Shown piece after piece: positions 1 to 9,520 of a stretch of 64,000 nt of DNA (positions are counted from its first letter, which is position 1; every line of letters starts with the position of its first letter). Under the pieces are notes generated by a model that searched no databases, was not told the origin of the DNA, and worked only from the letters and a program-made list of their open reading frames with translations. The position numbers and the translations under genes are program-made. This DNA is from Robiginitomaculum sp. (GTDB lineage: Bacteria; Pseudomonadota; Alphaproteobacteria; Caulobacterales; Maricaulaceae), in the NCBI GenBank assembly GCA_021776635.1, contig JAJFFN010000038.1, positions 1-64,000 on the forward strand. Direction: 5' to 3'.

Positions 1-291
1 CTCAAATCTTCACTTGCCTATTCACCTGAAGAGAACTTGCTTAAAATCATTCATGGATTGCTTGATAAGAATATATCACCAGTATCGATTAAAGACATTA
101 CCCGCATCTATCAACAAAGACACGGTGCTGACCATACCGCACCTGTTAGCAATAAATGGGTTGGTGGCATTGTTCGCAACCGACTGCACCTGAGCACAGT
201 TAAACGTAATGGTATCTATGTATTGCCAGAAACTGAACTACCTCGATTGAAAGCTTTGTTTCAACGCTACGGGATTGGCACTGCAAAATAA
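1..291 (+). CDS. C-terminal fragment of an unrecognised protein
   Basis: The reading frame is open from base 1 to a TAA ending at 291, so this is the 3' end of a gene that starts outside the window. The visible 96 residues look like a winged-helix-type C-terminal domain: a helical stretch, then a basic segment with WVGGIVRNRLHL and NGIYVLPETEL, ending in FQRYGIG. Similar tails occur in ATPase or primase-like proteins of mobile elements; this is recalled by pattern only. A TTG at 37 lies inside the frame but has no clear ribosome site. Function is not assigned. Confidence 0.6.
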   Translation, partial: LKSSLAYSPEENLLKIIHGLLDKNISPVSIKDITRIYQQRHGADHTAPVSNKWVGGIVRNRLHLSTVKRNGIYVLPETELPRLKALFQRYGIGTAK

Positions 292-613
292 GAATTAATC
301 CAAGCCTTAAACCAGTAGCAATTTTTGCCTGTACGGATTACGTTCGCTCACCTAGCCACTGGCCGCGCCGTCAGGCAAGCGCGGCATTCTTCCGCATAGT
401 TGTGAATATCAAATAGCAGGTAGATTGCTGAACAAGCAATATGGCTAGCACATATGCTGATAAAACCAAACATATCTTCCCAATAACATGTCCCCAATGT
501 CCCTGACGTCTTGCGAACGGCAGGTTCGACGAGCGGAGCGAGTCGAAAATATATTAAATAGATATAATCCGGCCCCGTCATCAAACCGTGAGTTTTGGTT
601 AGGATAAGTAGCT
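292..613. other. Intergenic stretch with one small hairpin
   Basis: No convincing gene is visible. The only structure noted is a hairpin with arms TTCGAC (525-530) and GTCGAA (542-547), followed by an AT-rich run that leads toward the downstream regulator gene. A minus-strand open frame at 348-584 has no ribosome site or recognisable domain and was left out. Confidence 0.5.
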
Positions 614-1009
614 ATGCAATTGGGCCAGCTTAGTTTTGCTCAGGTGCAACTAACACCAATACTAATGTTCAACTACATCAAAGCACATAGAAGAAACTGG
701 GGGCTAACGCAAAAGGAGCTTGGCTACATTCTAGGGTTTGATAACAATGTTCGGATTTGCCAATTGGAGCTTGGAAAGAAACTGCCGACATTTAGCGAAG
801 CCATTATATTTGAACTGTTGTTTGATAAGGCACCTAGCCGCATGTTTCCAGATCTCTATCATGAGACTACCGAGGCACTGAACCAGCGTCTAAAACCACT
901 GGAAGATCACTTTAATGAGCAAAAGCAAACGCAACATACGGAAACGATCAAACGCCGCCTTTATAAAGTCAGAAAAGAACTCACAAAAATAAACTCTCAC
1001 CGTATATGA
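614..1009 (+). CDS. XRE-type helix-turn-helix regulator
   Basis: A 131-residue protein with a helix-turn-helix at about residues 18-60: MFNYIKAHRRNWGLTQKELG followed by a second helix containing VRICQLELGK. The C-terminal half is charged and probably helical (KRRLYKVRKEL). The ATG at 614 has an AGGA about ten bases upstream; an internal ATG at residue 18 is an alternative start. The stop overlaps the start of the next gene in an ATGA, so the two are translationally coupled. The pair HTH + RuvC-fold protein is a familiar pattern on mobile islands of Alphaproteobacteria (recalled, not searched). It probably controls its own operon. Confidence 0.7.
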   Translation: MQLGQLSFAQVQLTPILMFNYIKAHRRNWGLTQKELGYILGFDNNVRICQLELGKKLPTFSEAIIFELLFDKAPSRMFPDLYHETTEALNQRLKPLEDHFNEQKQTQHTETIKRRLYKVRKELTKINSHRI

Positions 1010-1506
1010 CGGCCATACTGGCCCGTATAAGACCGCCCTGTATTATCGGGATTGCGGTAAGCGGAAAACGGCTGGGATATTGCGTGCTTGAACCACAGGG
1101 TTTCCTGCTCGACTGGGGCGTGAAAGACTTTCCGAACCGGAAGATAGAAACTATTGAAAAGATTACAGAGCATCTTTTTATTTTTTATCGCCCGGAATTG
1201 CTAATTTTGGAAGATGTCGCTCATAAAACATGCAAGCTCTCATATCAGAATACCCAGATGATACAGAAAATTGAAAATCTAGCCACCGGCAGACTTATAG
1301 TGGTACAGGCCTTATCTTGGTCTGAGACCAAGTCACATCTTTGTTCGAACAGAGCGGCTAATTCTGCAGACGCTGCAAAGCTAGTTGGTCGCAAGTATCC
1401 TGTGTTGTGTGATCGTATGCCATCTACCCGTAAAACATGGCAAGGTGAACACAGAAATATGGTGTTATTAAAAGCGAGTGCTTTTGTGTCATTCCCACCG
1501 AGATAA
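1006..1506 (+). CDS. RuvC/RNase H-fold protein with altered first acidic site
   Basis: A 166-residue protein whose layout resembles Holliday-junction resolvases of the RuvC superfamily. Its first strand reads IIGIAVSGKRLGYCVLE, where RuvC has an aspartate after GI; here that residue is alanine. A second strand, RPELLILEDV, supplies the usual second acidic residue (E). The C-terminal part has SADAAKLVGRKYP and a basic segment near RKTWQGEHRNM. The loss of the first metal ligand suggests a catalytically impaired or divergent nuclease that may only bind branched DNA or RNA. It overlaps the XRE gene by four bases. Confidence 0.55.
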   Translation: MTAILARIRPPCIIGIAVSGKRLGYCVLEPQGFLLDWGVKDFPNRKIETIEKITEHLFIFYRPELLILEDVAHKTCKLSYQNTQMIQKIENLATGRLIVVQALSWSETKSHLCSNRAANSADAAKLVGRKYPVLCDRMPSTRKTWQGEHRNMVLLKASAFVSFPPR

Positions 1507-1521
1507 AAGGTGGGATATTGC

Positions 1522-1561
1522 GGGGATAATTGATAGATCACGAAAGCGTAATTTTATCCCC
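1522..1561. terminator. Inverted repeat between convergent genes
   Basis: GGGGATAA (1522-1529) is matched exactly by TTATCCCC (1554-1561). It sits in the 85 bp between the stop of the RuvC-fold gene and the stop of the minus-strand STAND gene, a natural place for a bidirectional terminator. The loop is long (24 bases), so this is only a candidate. Confidence 0.35.
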
Positions 1562-1591
1562 ATAGCGGACATTACCAAAAACCATGATAAA

Positions 1592-4500
1592 CTACTCAAA
1601 TCGTTCGGCGCTTGCTTTGGCTTCAGCATCTTCGCGAACCTGCTCTCTTGCAATTTTCTTATCAAGATAAGCAAGCGCATGTTCCATACCTTGCGATGTT
1701 TCAATTCTTTCATCCAAGTCCAAATTGTCAAAAAAACTGCGCCGAATCCGTATATGGTTGGCCCTACTGCCGCTCCATGACGTTCCGATTACGCGGTCTG
1801 CGAATATGCCCAGTATAGCAGTGGGGTCTACCGCCAATTTAGCCAGCTCTGATGCCAATTCACGAAAACCTTTTGTCTCTCTCATGCCGCCTGTATCGCG
1901 GTCAACTAGGCGACAGGTGCGGGCCAAAAATTCGACACGGGCCTGTCTATCCTTTTCATCCGAAACATCCGCCCAACTTAGTAAAATGTCATCGGGAACA
2001 ACCTCGATAAACCCCTCTCTATACTTTGAAACCGTTCCACATAATTCAGAAGCGGATTTATAACTTCCGTCTGCATCGGCGACACAGAAACGAGCCATAG
2101 ACGCAAAAGGAAAATGACGAAACATTTCGCGTAATGCCTTTTTTCTAGGATCGTTAAAATAATACCTATTTGGGTCGTCTGGTTGCATGGCAAAAACACT
2201 AATTAACGCAAAGGCATCTGCTTCATTACAATCAGCGGCAATGTGCTTGAAAATTACGCCAATCCCATAATCCATGTGGTCGTTACCATCCCCAATACCT
2301 CCCCAAGGAAATTTTATAAGAAAATCTAGCATCTCATCTTTGTAAGCCTGCTCTACTGGGTCAGCCCCATGAACACGCATCTTTATTTGGTCTAACGCAT
2401 TATTTGCTCCCTCTGCACCTGCTCCCACAAGTGCATCATAGAGACGACGCTGATCGCTTAGAGACAGACCTTCAGTTAATTGCCTAAAGGTATGATATCC
2501 GAAAGAATGGATTGGCGGATTGTCTTGTTCCAGCAAATCAACCAAGCGACTTAGCTGCACATCATCCATACCAACAATTGTTACAATCCAAGGTATTGCT
2601 ACACGCCATACAGGGTCTCCTTCATTCTCATCCACCCATTTAAGCACCGCATCGCTATCTTGCTCATGCCATGCTTTTATTAGCCCCAGAGGGTAATTAT
2701 AACTTGCGTAGCCGCCTCCTGCCACGCTGATTATTATTTTTGCCTTCTCTAGTTCGTCAGAAATAGAAGGTATTGTCCGTCCTACCCCGAGACCAAATTC
2801 TTCAGTCAAACCTCCACTAGTTTTGGATATTACAGCTTCTCTTATTGGTTCCAATATTTCCGCATCTACACCAGCCTCCTCCCCCAAATTGGTGGCAGTT
2901 TCCATGCGTTGGGTCATGGACACATCATGTGGCAAAGGTGTTCCATCTTCAGCGATTATTTCGCTCCAGTTATTCGCCACAATGACATTGGATTGAATTT
3001 GAGTTATCAAGTCTTGCGGCGCCAACGTTAAAATTAGATCGCGTAAAGGCGTGGAATTGGGAACATCGGATTTGTCGCCATCAAAGCGCAAAGTTTTTTG
3101 CGCCTCATGGTAGCCTTCAGGCCACGGCATAGCGGCAAGAAGTCTATTGATCGCGTCTACTAAATGTGGACGCACAAGCGCAAAAGACCAAAGGCCTCGA
3201 AAGCGATTTGCCAATATCTCGCGAGCTTGCTGAGAAAGGTCGGGCTGCTGAATTGCAATATCAACAAGTCGGTTAATCCATACTGAGAATTGCTCTGCTA
3301 CTTCACCCCATGTTCGTGGCATCCATCCATATGATCGTGAACGACTACCGAACTCAAAGATGTTGCTAGATGAAAAATGACCATTTTTTAGACCGCAATC
3401 CAAACATTCAAGGGCAATATCACTGCGATCCAACTCGTTCGTGTCCAACAGTCTATTTAAAAAATTTAACTTCTGTTCAGTTTGCGCCATTGTACCTGAA
3501 AAATGAAGCTGAAACATAATTTGGAGGAGTTGGTGTGGGTCGCTGCTATTGTTCCCACCGAGACTAGGCGGCGAAATTCGCGTTAAAATTTCGGCTGTTC
3601 GATCAAAGGTTCCTTCATCATATGCAAGGTTGAACAACAATCGACCTATGTCATCACTGACTACCTCCCCGTTCGTGACAGCTTGTTCTATCGTATCCAA
3701 GGCCGCTTCGGGGGTAGTTGAAGCTAAATAGCGGAATAGTCGAGACGATTCTCGATTTAATGCCGTTATGTCAGAACATATGCCATTAGCATTAAAAGCG
3801 ATATTGGAAATATCGACTGCTTCTATACAGGTGTGGAGGTATGACAGGCGATGTGCAAATGACATAGCAAACCTATCTATACCTGCACCGAAGATATCAT
3901 CATACAGTTCTTGTGGTGTAAATGATGACACTGCGTCGCGAGCTACCCGATTGGCAAGAGCATGAGGTAGTAAGGCGCGAAAACTTCCCCTTCTTTGTAT
4001 TAAGCCTCGTCGTTCAAGGGTAGAGATATTTCGCAGAAATGAGCGCCGCGACAATTCAGCATAATCAGCAAGCCGTTGACATTCACCGGACTCCTCACTG
4101 ATGTCAAAACTGTAAACTAGACCTGCGACTTCCGCTGTCCTGCGGAGTTCTTCTGAGTCACCTGCATTACGCTGGGAAAATAAACGGTCGAATAGCTGGG
4201 TGTCACGTAGCTCGCCAACATTGTCTGTTTCTTTTATTTGGTCGGCAATCGCAATAGCGATGCGCGCGTTTCCGTCAGACAGACTGGCTATTCGATCTGA
4301 GTCAGTCTGGCTGATTTGTGGATAACGATCGCGTAAAAGTGAGGCTAATAAATCTACTGAGGCAGCCTCCATTTGGTAACATTTTGTTCCGATGGGTAGA
4401 TCGTCTTGAATGTCAAACTCAACGGTAAGTAAGCTAATTTTGGGGTTGCTAGTTTTCGCAAGCTCGACAAGCTGGCTATGAGTTTCTGAGCCGCAATTAT

Positions 4501-5419
4501 CTACAATGACAATTGCTGATTCGCCTCGCATGCCAAGCTCAGTAATCATTTCATGCGGGGTAGGTTCAGACCCCAAGCCAGCATCCGTATAAATCACCTT
4601 TTCTTTGCTTGGTATAACCCCGCCTAAAATCCTTTCGTCAAAAAGTGCTTGCACAAGACGCGTTTTTCCTACTCCTGATAACCCCACCAATCGTAAGTAA
4701 CTAGCCTCACTATTTTGAGTGGCAAGAGCATCACGTATATGTTCAATTGTGGCCCCTAAACTTAGAAGGTCATCCGAGGATTTACCACCTGGCGGCATGA
4801 CGCGAGGCGTATCATCCATACGAAACTCTGCCTGAATATCCGTTTCACCATGTGCCCAAGGCCCATAAGGCTCCCAGCCCCGCATCGGGCGACCCAAAAT
4901 TCTTCGTATCCAAACCTGAACACCGATGTGGCTTTCAACCCAATCTGCCAGCCGCCTAATATCTAAGAAATCAACTTTAACATCCGGCAATCCTTCAACT
5001 TTTAAGACATCCGCCATCTTGGATATTCTGGACTGCAACATCGGATGCGAACAATCATCACGGGTGCTGGCAATAAAATACACACCTGTCGTATCATTTA
5101 GTGTCGTGAAAAATGGCCGTATTGTTCCTTTAGGCTTCATTTCGGCTTCAATTTTTGCTGGTCCAAATTTTTCGGCTTTGACTTGGATGATACTACCTCC
5201 ACTGCTTAGGTGGGCGATTTTCGCAAACGGCGCATCTATCGAGTCTACATTAACATCAATTCCACCATCGATAGCACGTTGATCGCCTCCCCATGTTACC
5301 AGAGCTGGGGATTTACCACTTCGCACAAGCTCAGCACGACAAAGCCTTGCCAAGAGTTCTCTCGACTGTTCATCATCGAGGTCAGCTATCCAATTTCTGT
5401 CAATCGTAAAACGTGTCAT
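1592..5419 (-). CDS. Giant STAND NTPase with N-terminal PD-(D/E)XK-like nuclease domain
   Basis: A 1275-residue protein, second gene of a two-gene operon. Residues about 40-180 look like a restriction-type nuclease: GGID (D55) followed by QVKAE (Q79, K81), a D...QxK arrangement of the PD-(D/E)XK superfamily. An intact Walker A, GLSGVGKT, lies at 246-253, a Walker B-like SAIVIVDNC at 301-309, and a winged-helix-like region after SDGNARIAIAIADQ (about 381-394), together typical of STAND ATPases. From about 500 to the end it is a long helical, repeat-like region suited to sensing, ending in a charged helix. The ATG at 5419 is two bases after the upstream stop, so translation is probably coupled. 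STAND-nuclease fusions (Avs-like) act in anti-phage defence by sensing phage protein and degrading DNA; that role is inferred here. Confidence 0.8.
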   Translation of the reverse strand: MTRFTIDRNWIADLDDEQSRELLARLCRAELVRSGKSPALVTWGGDQRAIDGGIDVNVDSIDAPFAKIAHLSSGGSIIQVKAEKFGPAKIEAEMKPKGTIRPFFTTLNDTTGVYFIASTRDDCSHPMLQSRISKMADVLKVEGLPDVKVDFLDIRRLADWVESHIGVQVWIRRILGRPMRGWEPYGPWAHGETDIQAEFRMDDTPRVMPPGGKSSDDLLSLGATIEHIRDALATQNSEASYLRLVGLSGVGKTRLVQALFDERILGGVIPSKEKVIYTDAGLGSEPTPHEMITELGMRGESAIVIVDNCGSETHSQLVELAKTSNPKISLLTVEFDIQDDLPIGTKCYQMEAASVDLLASLLRDRYPQISQTDSDRIASLSDGNARIAIAIADQIKETDNVGELRDTQLFDRLFSQRNAGDSEELRRTAEVAGLVYSFDISEESGECQRLADYAELSRRSFLRNISTLERRGLIQRRGSFRALLPHALANRVARDAVSSFTPQELYDDIFGAGIDRFAMSFAHRLSYLHTCIEAVDISNIAFNANGICSDITALNRESSRLFRYLASTTPEAALDTIEQAVTNGEVVSDDIGRLLFNLAYDEGTFDRTAEILTRISPPSLGGNNSSDPHQLLQIMFQLHFSGTMAQTEQKLNFLNRLLDTNELDRSDIALECLDCGLKNGHFSSSNIFEFGSRSRSYGWMPRTWGEVAEQFSVWINRLVDIAIQQPDLSQQAREILANRFRGLWSFALVRPHLVDAINRLLAAMPWPEGYHEAQKTLRFDGDKSDVPNSTPLRDLILTLAPQDLITQIQSNVIVANNWSEIIAEDGTPLPHDVSMTQRMETATNLGEEAGVDAEILEPIREAVISKTSGGLTEEFGLGVGRTIPSISDELEKAKIIISVAGGGYASYNYPLGLIKAWHEQDSDAVLKWVDENEGDPVWRVAIPWIVTIVGMDDVQLSRLVDLLEQDNPPIHSFGYHTFRQLTEGLSLSDQRRLYDALVGAGAEGANNALDQIKMRVHGADPVEQAYKDEMLDFLIKFPWGGIGDGNDHMDYGIGVIFKHIAADCNEADAFALISVFAMQPDDPNRYYFNDPRKKALREMFRHFPFASMARFCVADADGSYKSASELCGTVSKYREGFIEVVPDDILLSWADVSDEKDRQARVEFLARTCRLVDRDTGGMRETKGFRELASELAKLAVDPTAILGIFADRVIGTSWSGSRANHIRIRRSFFDNLDLDERIETSQGMEHALAYLDKKIAREQVREDAEAKASAERFE

Positions 5420-5421
5420 AA

Positions 5422-8400
5422 CTATTTACGCTCAAGGCGAGTTCGTAGCTTTGCGTCCTCATCGTTTCTTTTGGCCTCACGGATGTAACTTTCAGCGATT
5501 TCACTCAATATCCGAGCAGTAAGCGAACTTAATGAAGATACCCCTTTTGCCCAGTTATTGTACTTTTCAGCAAGAACGCGCTCTTGATCGCCGCCCTCAT
5601 AAGCAGAACTGGTGCGAACACCGCGACCATTGCGAACTCCGACAATGAAGCCTTCTCGAAATTGTTCATTATTGACCAACTCGATGGCGTCCCGCACCAA
5701 TTCATGCGGCCAAATACCGTCTGTACCATCTGGCGATTTCGAAAAAAACTCACCCAATTTTGAGTCGCAAATCTTTAATCTGGAAACGGCTTTTGCTTGC
5801 TTTCGAGCTTGTTCAATCCATAAGCGACACGCTTGCCTTTGATTATCAAGATTATCTTCTTTATGTAATCCCGGAAGAATATCGACTTGACCAAGCAGAT
5901 CGTAGCTACGCTCAGCAAGGGAGTTTCGTACTTTATCTGTGATCTCCGTGAACCTAGACTCGTCAGGGTGATCGTCTCTTCGCTTAAAAGCCCAAATCAA
6001 TGATTCAACAAATAAGGCTGGGTCTGACGCGAAGCTTTTCTTGAGCGCGGGGAAAGCATGCTCAGAAAACCGCAAGAGTTTCAGATATGCATATTCAAGC
6101 CCAATCATTTGGTCGTCTGTAAAGTCGTCTCGTGTACTCAATTCAGAGAGAGAAGATGCTATTTGATGAGACTGCAATTTCCCATCCGTGTCAGGCTGAT
6201 CATGATTATAGGCAACATCGTAAAGTATCTGTGCGATTAGCTCGCTGCTCACGCGACCCCATTCATGTGAAGCTGCATTCATCGCCATTATGGGTCTGTT
6301 TGCTTTGAGCAGTTCACTAAGTGCTGTGTTCAACTCATCGTCATCGAGTCTGTTCCAACTGATATTGATAGTTTGCCAATAATCTTTTTGGATTTCATCA
6401 TTTTGAAATGGCTTGAGTGACCATGTGGCGTTGCCGATAGGCAAGCAGCGAAGAAAATCAATCTTGTCGTCTTGGGATATTTCAGCGAACACATTTTCAA
6501 CGAGAGCTTTAACTTCATAATCCTCACGTAGGCCACAAACGAGACCGTAGACATATTGACTTGCCAGACCTTCGGGTGCTTCTCGAAAAATGTTCGGAAT
6601 CAGGTCGTATATTTTTCCGATATTTAGCGAACTAACCAAGCTCTGTGTAACGATTGATGGGGAGTCACTGTCGCTCGTTACTTCGTATAACGCCTGCAAG
6701 CCACCGTCATCATACAGCTCTGATGCTGCGGCCTCTCTCGCTTGCTTTGTTCGCTCATCCCGTTCTCGCCAATCCATGCGTTCATCATGCATCTCGTCCA
6801 TAGACTCGGGCAACCATTGTCCCTCGAAAAGCCATCTGTGACGTTCGACAAGCGAATCCGGTGTTAGGTAATCCATAGCTCGCCATGCGCTTTCTCCACA
6901 AATTTTGGTCTTACTATTTTTGCGCAAACCATCCATATGCAGATGGCGACGAAGCTTCTCCTTTAATTTTGCCTTCTCCATATCGCCCGTTAAAGCTGCC
7001 CAATTCTCAATTTTCTTCCATACAACTACCTGTTGCTCTTGCGGCCATCTTTGAGAATTTTCGGCAAGCTCCGCTAGCATCTCCCATGAATTATCTGGCT
7101 GGGCCAAAACCAAATCCAATGCATGAAGTGCCATTTCATCGCTTTCGGCATATGTAACAGGTTCGCCAGCGCCGTGTGAATCTGTACGCCATTTAGGACG
7201 AGCATTATAACCACCTGACCGCATACCCCCTCTGAGTTGACCCATAGCTACATCCCAGCCAATCTTTGGATATTCCGCAATGAGCTTACTGAGTGCATTC
7301 TTTCGTCTGTCCAGCAACGCTGCTGTTTGCGGCATCCAACATCTAAATAAGGATTCGAGCGAATTTGTGGGTTTATTCACCCAGTTATCCTCGATTTTCA
7401 CCGTCGACATTTGCGCAAATATCAAGACCACGCGGTCATAATAAACCGGGTTCCACGCTATGATTTCTAATGCCCACAATAAGCCCGTTCTTGAAGGACT
7501 GCTAAAAGGTCCAGGACTGGTAGGCTTAAGTAATCCAAACAATTGCGGTGTCTCGTTTGAAAGATCTTCCTCAAGAAGTGTAAGAAAGGTCTCGGGGGCT
7601 GCCTCTGCGTAGTGCGTTAGGTCATCATCATGCGCTTGCAACAAACGAGTTGTCAGGGGCGTAAGTAAATTTAGAATCAAGTCCTGTACCCGTCGCCGAA
7701 GATTGGTAGTTAAATGCGAAAACCAAGTGTCCGAATACATATCTAGCAAGGTGAGTGTTTCGCGTATGGAGCGGCGTAAAACGGGCGAATGCTGTCTTAC
7801 CTTATTGTGAATACCGGCAAGCCATCGTTCATCCTCGGGAAGATCAAGACTAGGATCATCTTCTTCCAACACCGCGTAGGCCACCTCAAAAAAGCGATCC
7901 ATGATGGGGTCAGTTACAAGATGCGCCGTTGCTGCGAGTGCATCAATCTTGGACGAAACACCTCGGATTTGTGAAATACGCCAAAGAGGCGAGTCTTCCA
8001 TTTCGGTTAAGAATGCAACGTCTTGCTCAATTTGATCATAGTCATCAACCTTAGCGAAATATGAGAGGATGAATTTATCCGCATCATTTACGGCATTCCA
8101 AGCACCAAGTAATGCTACACTAGCTATCACTCGAGCAGCATCTATTTGTGTAACCCAATGTGGGCGTTTAATTTGAGGAACCGTTGCCCACTCTCTGCGT
8201 AAGACTGTGAGTGAGCCTCCTGAGGTCGTGCTCAATCGATCAATTTCTGCTGTGTCAAAGCCTATCGCTCGTAAGGCATCAGAAAATTCAATACTATTGA
8301 GAATATCGACAGCATAGTCAGGCTCATCATGCATGAGTGATTTATTTCGAGCGATTATTGTGTGATGATGTTGCGGTAAATCAGCGAGCTTCATCTCAAT

Positions 8401-9474
8401 ATCAGGGCTCCCTATGATGACGATCATAGGCGTCGTTGTTTTTCTAAGGGTGTTTATTCCAGTCGCATCGACGATGTGTATAGCACAATCTAGATTGTCC
8501 TTCACACCATCTCGGCTCATGAACATTGATGCGATACAAGCAAGTGCTTCATCCGTTGTGTTTGCTTGCACAACGAAGGGTGAATTCGGCTGATTTTTAA
8601 GCCACGGAATTAATTTAGACGCTAGGCTCGCACTTGAAACCTTGAAAAGTGAGTGCGGGAATATAGGGTCACAAATATCAGCCCATTCACTCCATACAGT
8701 CTCCAAACTGCTTATAGCTTCATGGTTTCGATCAAGACATTCCAATAAAAAAGTTTGAGCTTGAAGAGAGTACTCAACCCAGTTCTCAAGATTTGCTGCA
8801 TCTAAAGCTACAATATCTTTCCATTCGTTCTTGTTCTTTTGAGTTTTTACCCAATCATCTTTACCTTCCCAATCATGCGGCGTCACAAAAACATATGTTT
8901 TCGTCTGTCGCTCTTTGAGCGGCGTATCTTTTGTGCGTTTTTTGTAGTCGCTATTTGCCTTGTCTTGCGGGATTTTATTACACCCAAACTCCCATACAGA
9001 GTGCCCTAATGGCACCCAAGGAGATGCCTTAGAAGTTTCAAGCCGGCCATCCCAACCCGGCTTTTGGCTCTGATCATATGCTGGGAAGTCAATACTTATA
9101 ATACCGTCACCCAAGGGCGCTATGAGTTTGCGCAGCAATGCAGGAAATAATGCTCTCGAATCGAGTGCAGACCCCCATCGCGAAATTTCCATCGCAGTTA
9201 TTTTACCTAAGTGTGGGACTTGTCTGGCGACAGCTAGTTTGTCCGTGGTTTCTGCAAGGCTCTCGGTATCTAATTTCGACTGGAGCGCCAATAATTGATT
9301 TGCGTTAGCGCCGAAAGCACGCTCCAATCTGGCGGCCATCTCGGGCGATAATGAAGCGTTGTCATTCAAGAGGTTTGAAAATGCCGGACGGCTGACTCCA
9401 ACTTTTTTAGCGGCAGCGGAAACTGTCATGCCACGTGGGACGATATTTTCACGGATATGCTGTCCTATTGTCAT
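5422..9474 (-). CDS. Giant HTH + nuclease-like + degenerate STAND protein
   Basis: A 1350-residue protein, first gene of the operon. Residues 1-62 form a HigA/XRE-type DNA-binding domain (AAKKVGVSRPAFSNLLND). Residues about 85-245 form a second nuclease-like domain with GWDG (D142), SVWEFG (E162), a lysine-rich DKANSDYKKR segment and a TYVFVTPHDWEGK strand. The NTPase region follows, but where a P-loop is expected the sequence reads PFVVQANTTDEA (299-310), with no GxxxxGK[ST]; MIVIIGSPD (350-358) resembles the sensor or Walker B strand. The rest is helical and ends in a charged helix like the partner protein. Domain order and C-terminus suggest the two proteins are distant paralogues. The HTH domain probably represses the operon through the palindrome just upstream. 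Confidence 0.75.
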   Translation of the reverse strand: MTIGQHIRENIVPRGMTVSAAAKKVGVSRPAFSNLLNDNASLSPEMAARLERAFGANANQLLALQSKLDTESLAETTDKLAVARQVPHLGKITAMEISRWGSALDSRALFPALLRKLIAPLGDGIISIDFPAYDQSQKPGWDGRLETSKASPWVPLGHSVWEFGCNKIPQDKANSDYKKRTKDTPLKERQTKTYVFVTPHDWEGKDDWVKTQKNKNEWKDIVALDAANLENWVEYSLQAQTFLLECLDRNHEAISSLETVWSEWADICDPIFPHSLFKVSSASLASKLIPWLKNQPNSPFVVQANTTDEALACIASMFMSRDGVKDNLDCAIHIVDATGINTLRKTTTPMIVIIGSPDIEMKLADLPQHHHTIIARNKSLMHDEPDYAVDILNSIEFSDALRAIGFDTAEIDRLSTTSGGSLTVLRREWATVPQIKRPHWVTQIDAARVIASVALLGAWNAVNDADKFILSYFAKVDDYDQIEQDVAFLTEMEDSPLWRISQIRGVSSKIDALAATAHLVTDPIMDRFFEVAYAVLEEDDPSLDLPEDERWLAGIHNKVRQHSPVLRRSIRETLTLLDMYSDTWFSHLTTNLRRRVQDLILNLLTPLTTRLLQAHDDDLTHYAEAAPETFLTLLEEDLSNETPQLFGLLKPTSPGPFSSPSRTGLLWALEIIAWNPVYYDRVVLIFAQMSTVKIEDNWVNKPTNSLESLFRCWMPQTAALLDRRKNALSKLIAEYPKIGWDVAMGQLRGGMRSGGYNARPKWRTDSHGAGEPVTYAESDEMALHALDLVLAQPDNSWEMLAELAENSQRWPQEQQVVVWKKIENWAALTGDMEKAKLKEKLRRHLHMDGLRKNSKTKICGESAWRAMDYLTPDSLVERHRWLFEGQWLPESMDEMHDERMDWRERDERTKQAREAAASELYDDGGLQALYEVTSDSDSPSIVTQSLVSSLNIGKIYDLIPNIFREAPEGLASQYVYGLVCGLREDYEVKALVENVFAEISQDDKIDFLRCLPIGNATWSLKPFQNDEIQKDYWQTINISWNRLDDDELNTALSELLKANRPIMAMNAASHEWGRVSSELIAQILYDVAYNHDQPDTDGKLQSHQIASSLSELSTRDDFTDDQMIGLEYAYLKLLRFSEHAFPALKKSFASDPALFVESLIWAFKRRDDHPDESRFTEITDKVRNSLAERSYDLLGQVDILPGLHKEDNLDNQRQACRLWIEQARKQAKAVSRLKICDSKLGEFFSKSPDGTDGIWPHELVRDAIELVNNEQFREGFIVGVRNGRGVRTSSAYEGGDQERVLAEKYNNWAKGVSSLSSLTARILSEIAESYIREAKRNDEDAKLRTRLERK

Positions 9475-9499
9475 GTGATTGTCTCAAAAGCAACTATTT

Positions 9500-9520
9500 G
9501 TGTAATGTGTTACGTTACAC
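9500..9520. promoter_or_regulatory. Palindromic operator over the STAND operon promoter
   Basis: GTGTAA (9500-9505) is mirrored by TTACAC (9515-9520), and the inner 9507-9520 (GTGTTACGTTACAC) is itself a near-palindrome with only its two T positions unmatched. The site overlaps the -10 and probable start point of the minus-strand promoter, so bound protein would block transcription. The likely ligand is the N-terminal HTH of the protein encoded directly downstream. Confidence 0.6.

Noticed and set aside
348..584. Minus-strand ORF of 78 codons
   Set aside because: No ribosome site, no recognisable domain, and it covers a hairpin in an intergenic stretch.
5422..9474. HigBA toxin-antitoxin system
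   Set aside because: Only the HigA-like HTH is present, fused to a giant protein; no HigB-type RNase gene lies upstream or downstream.
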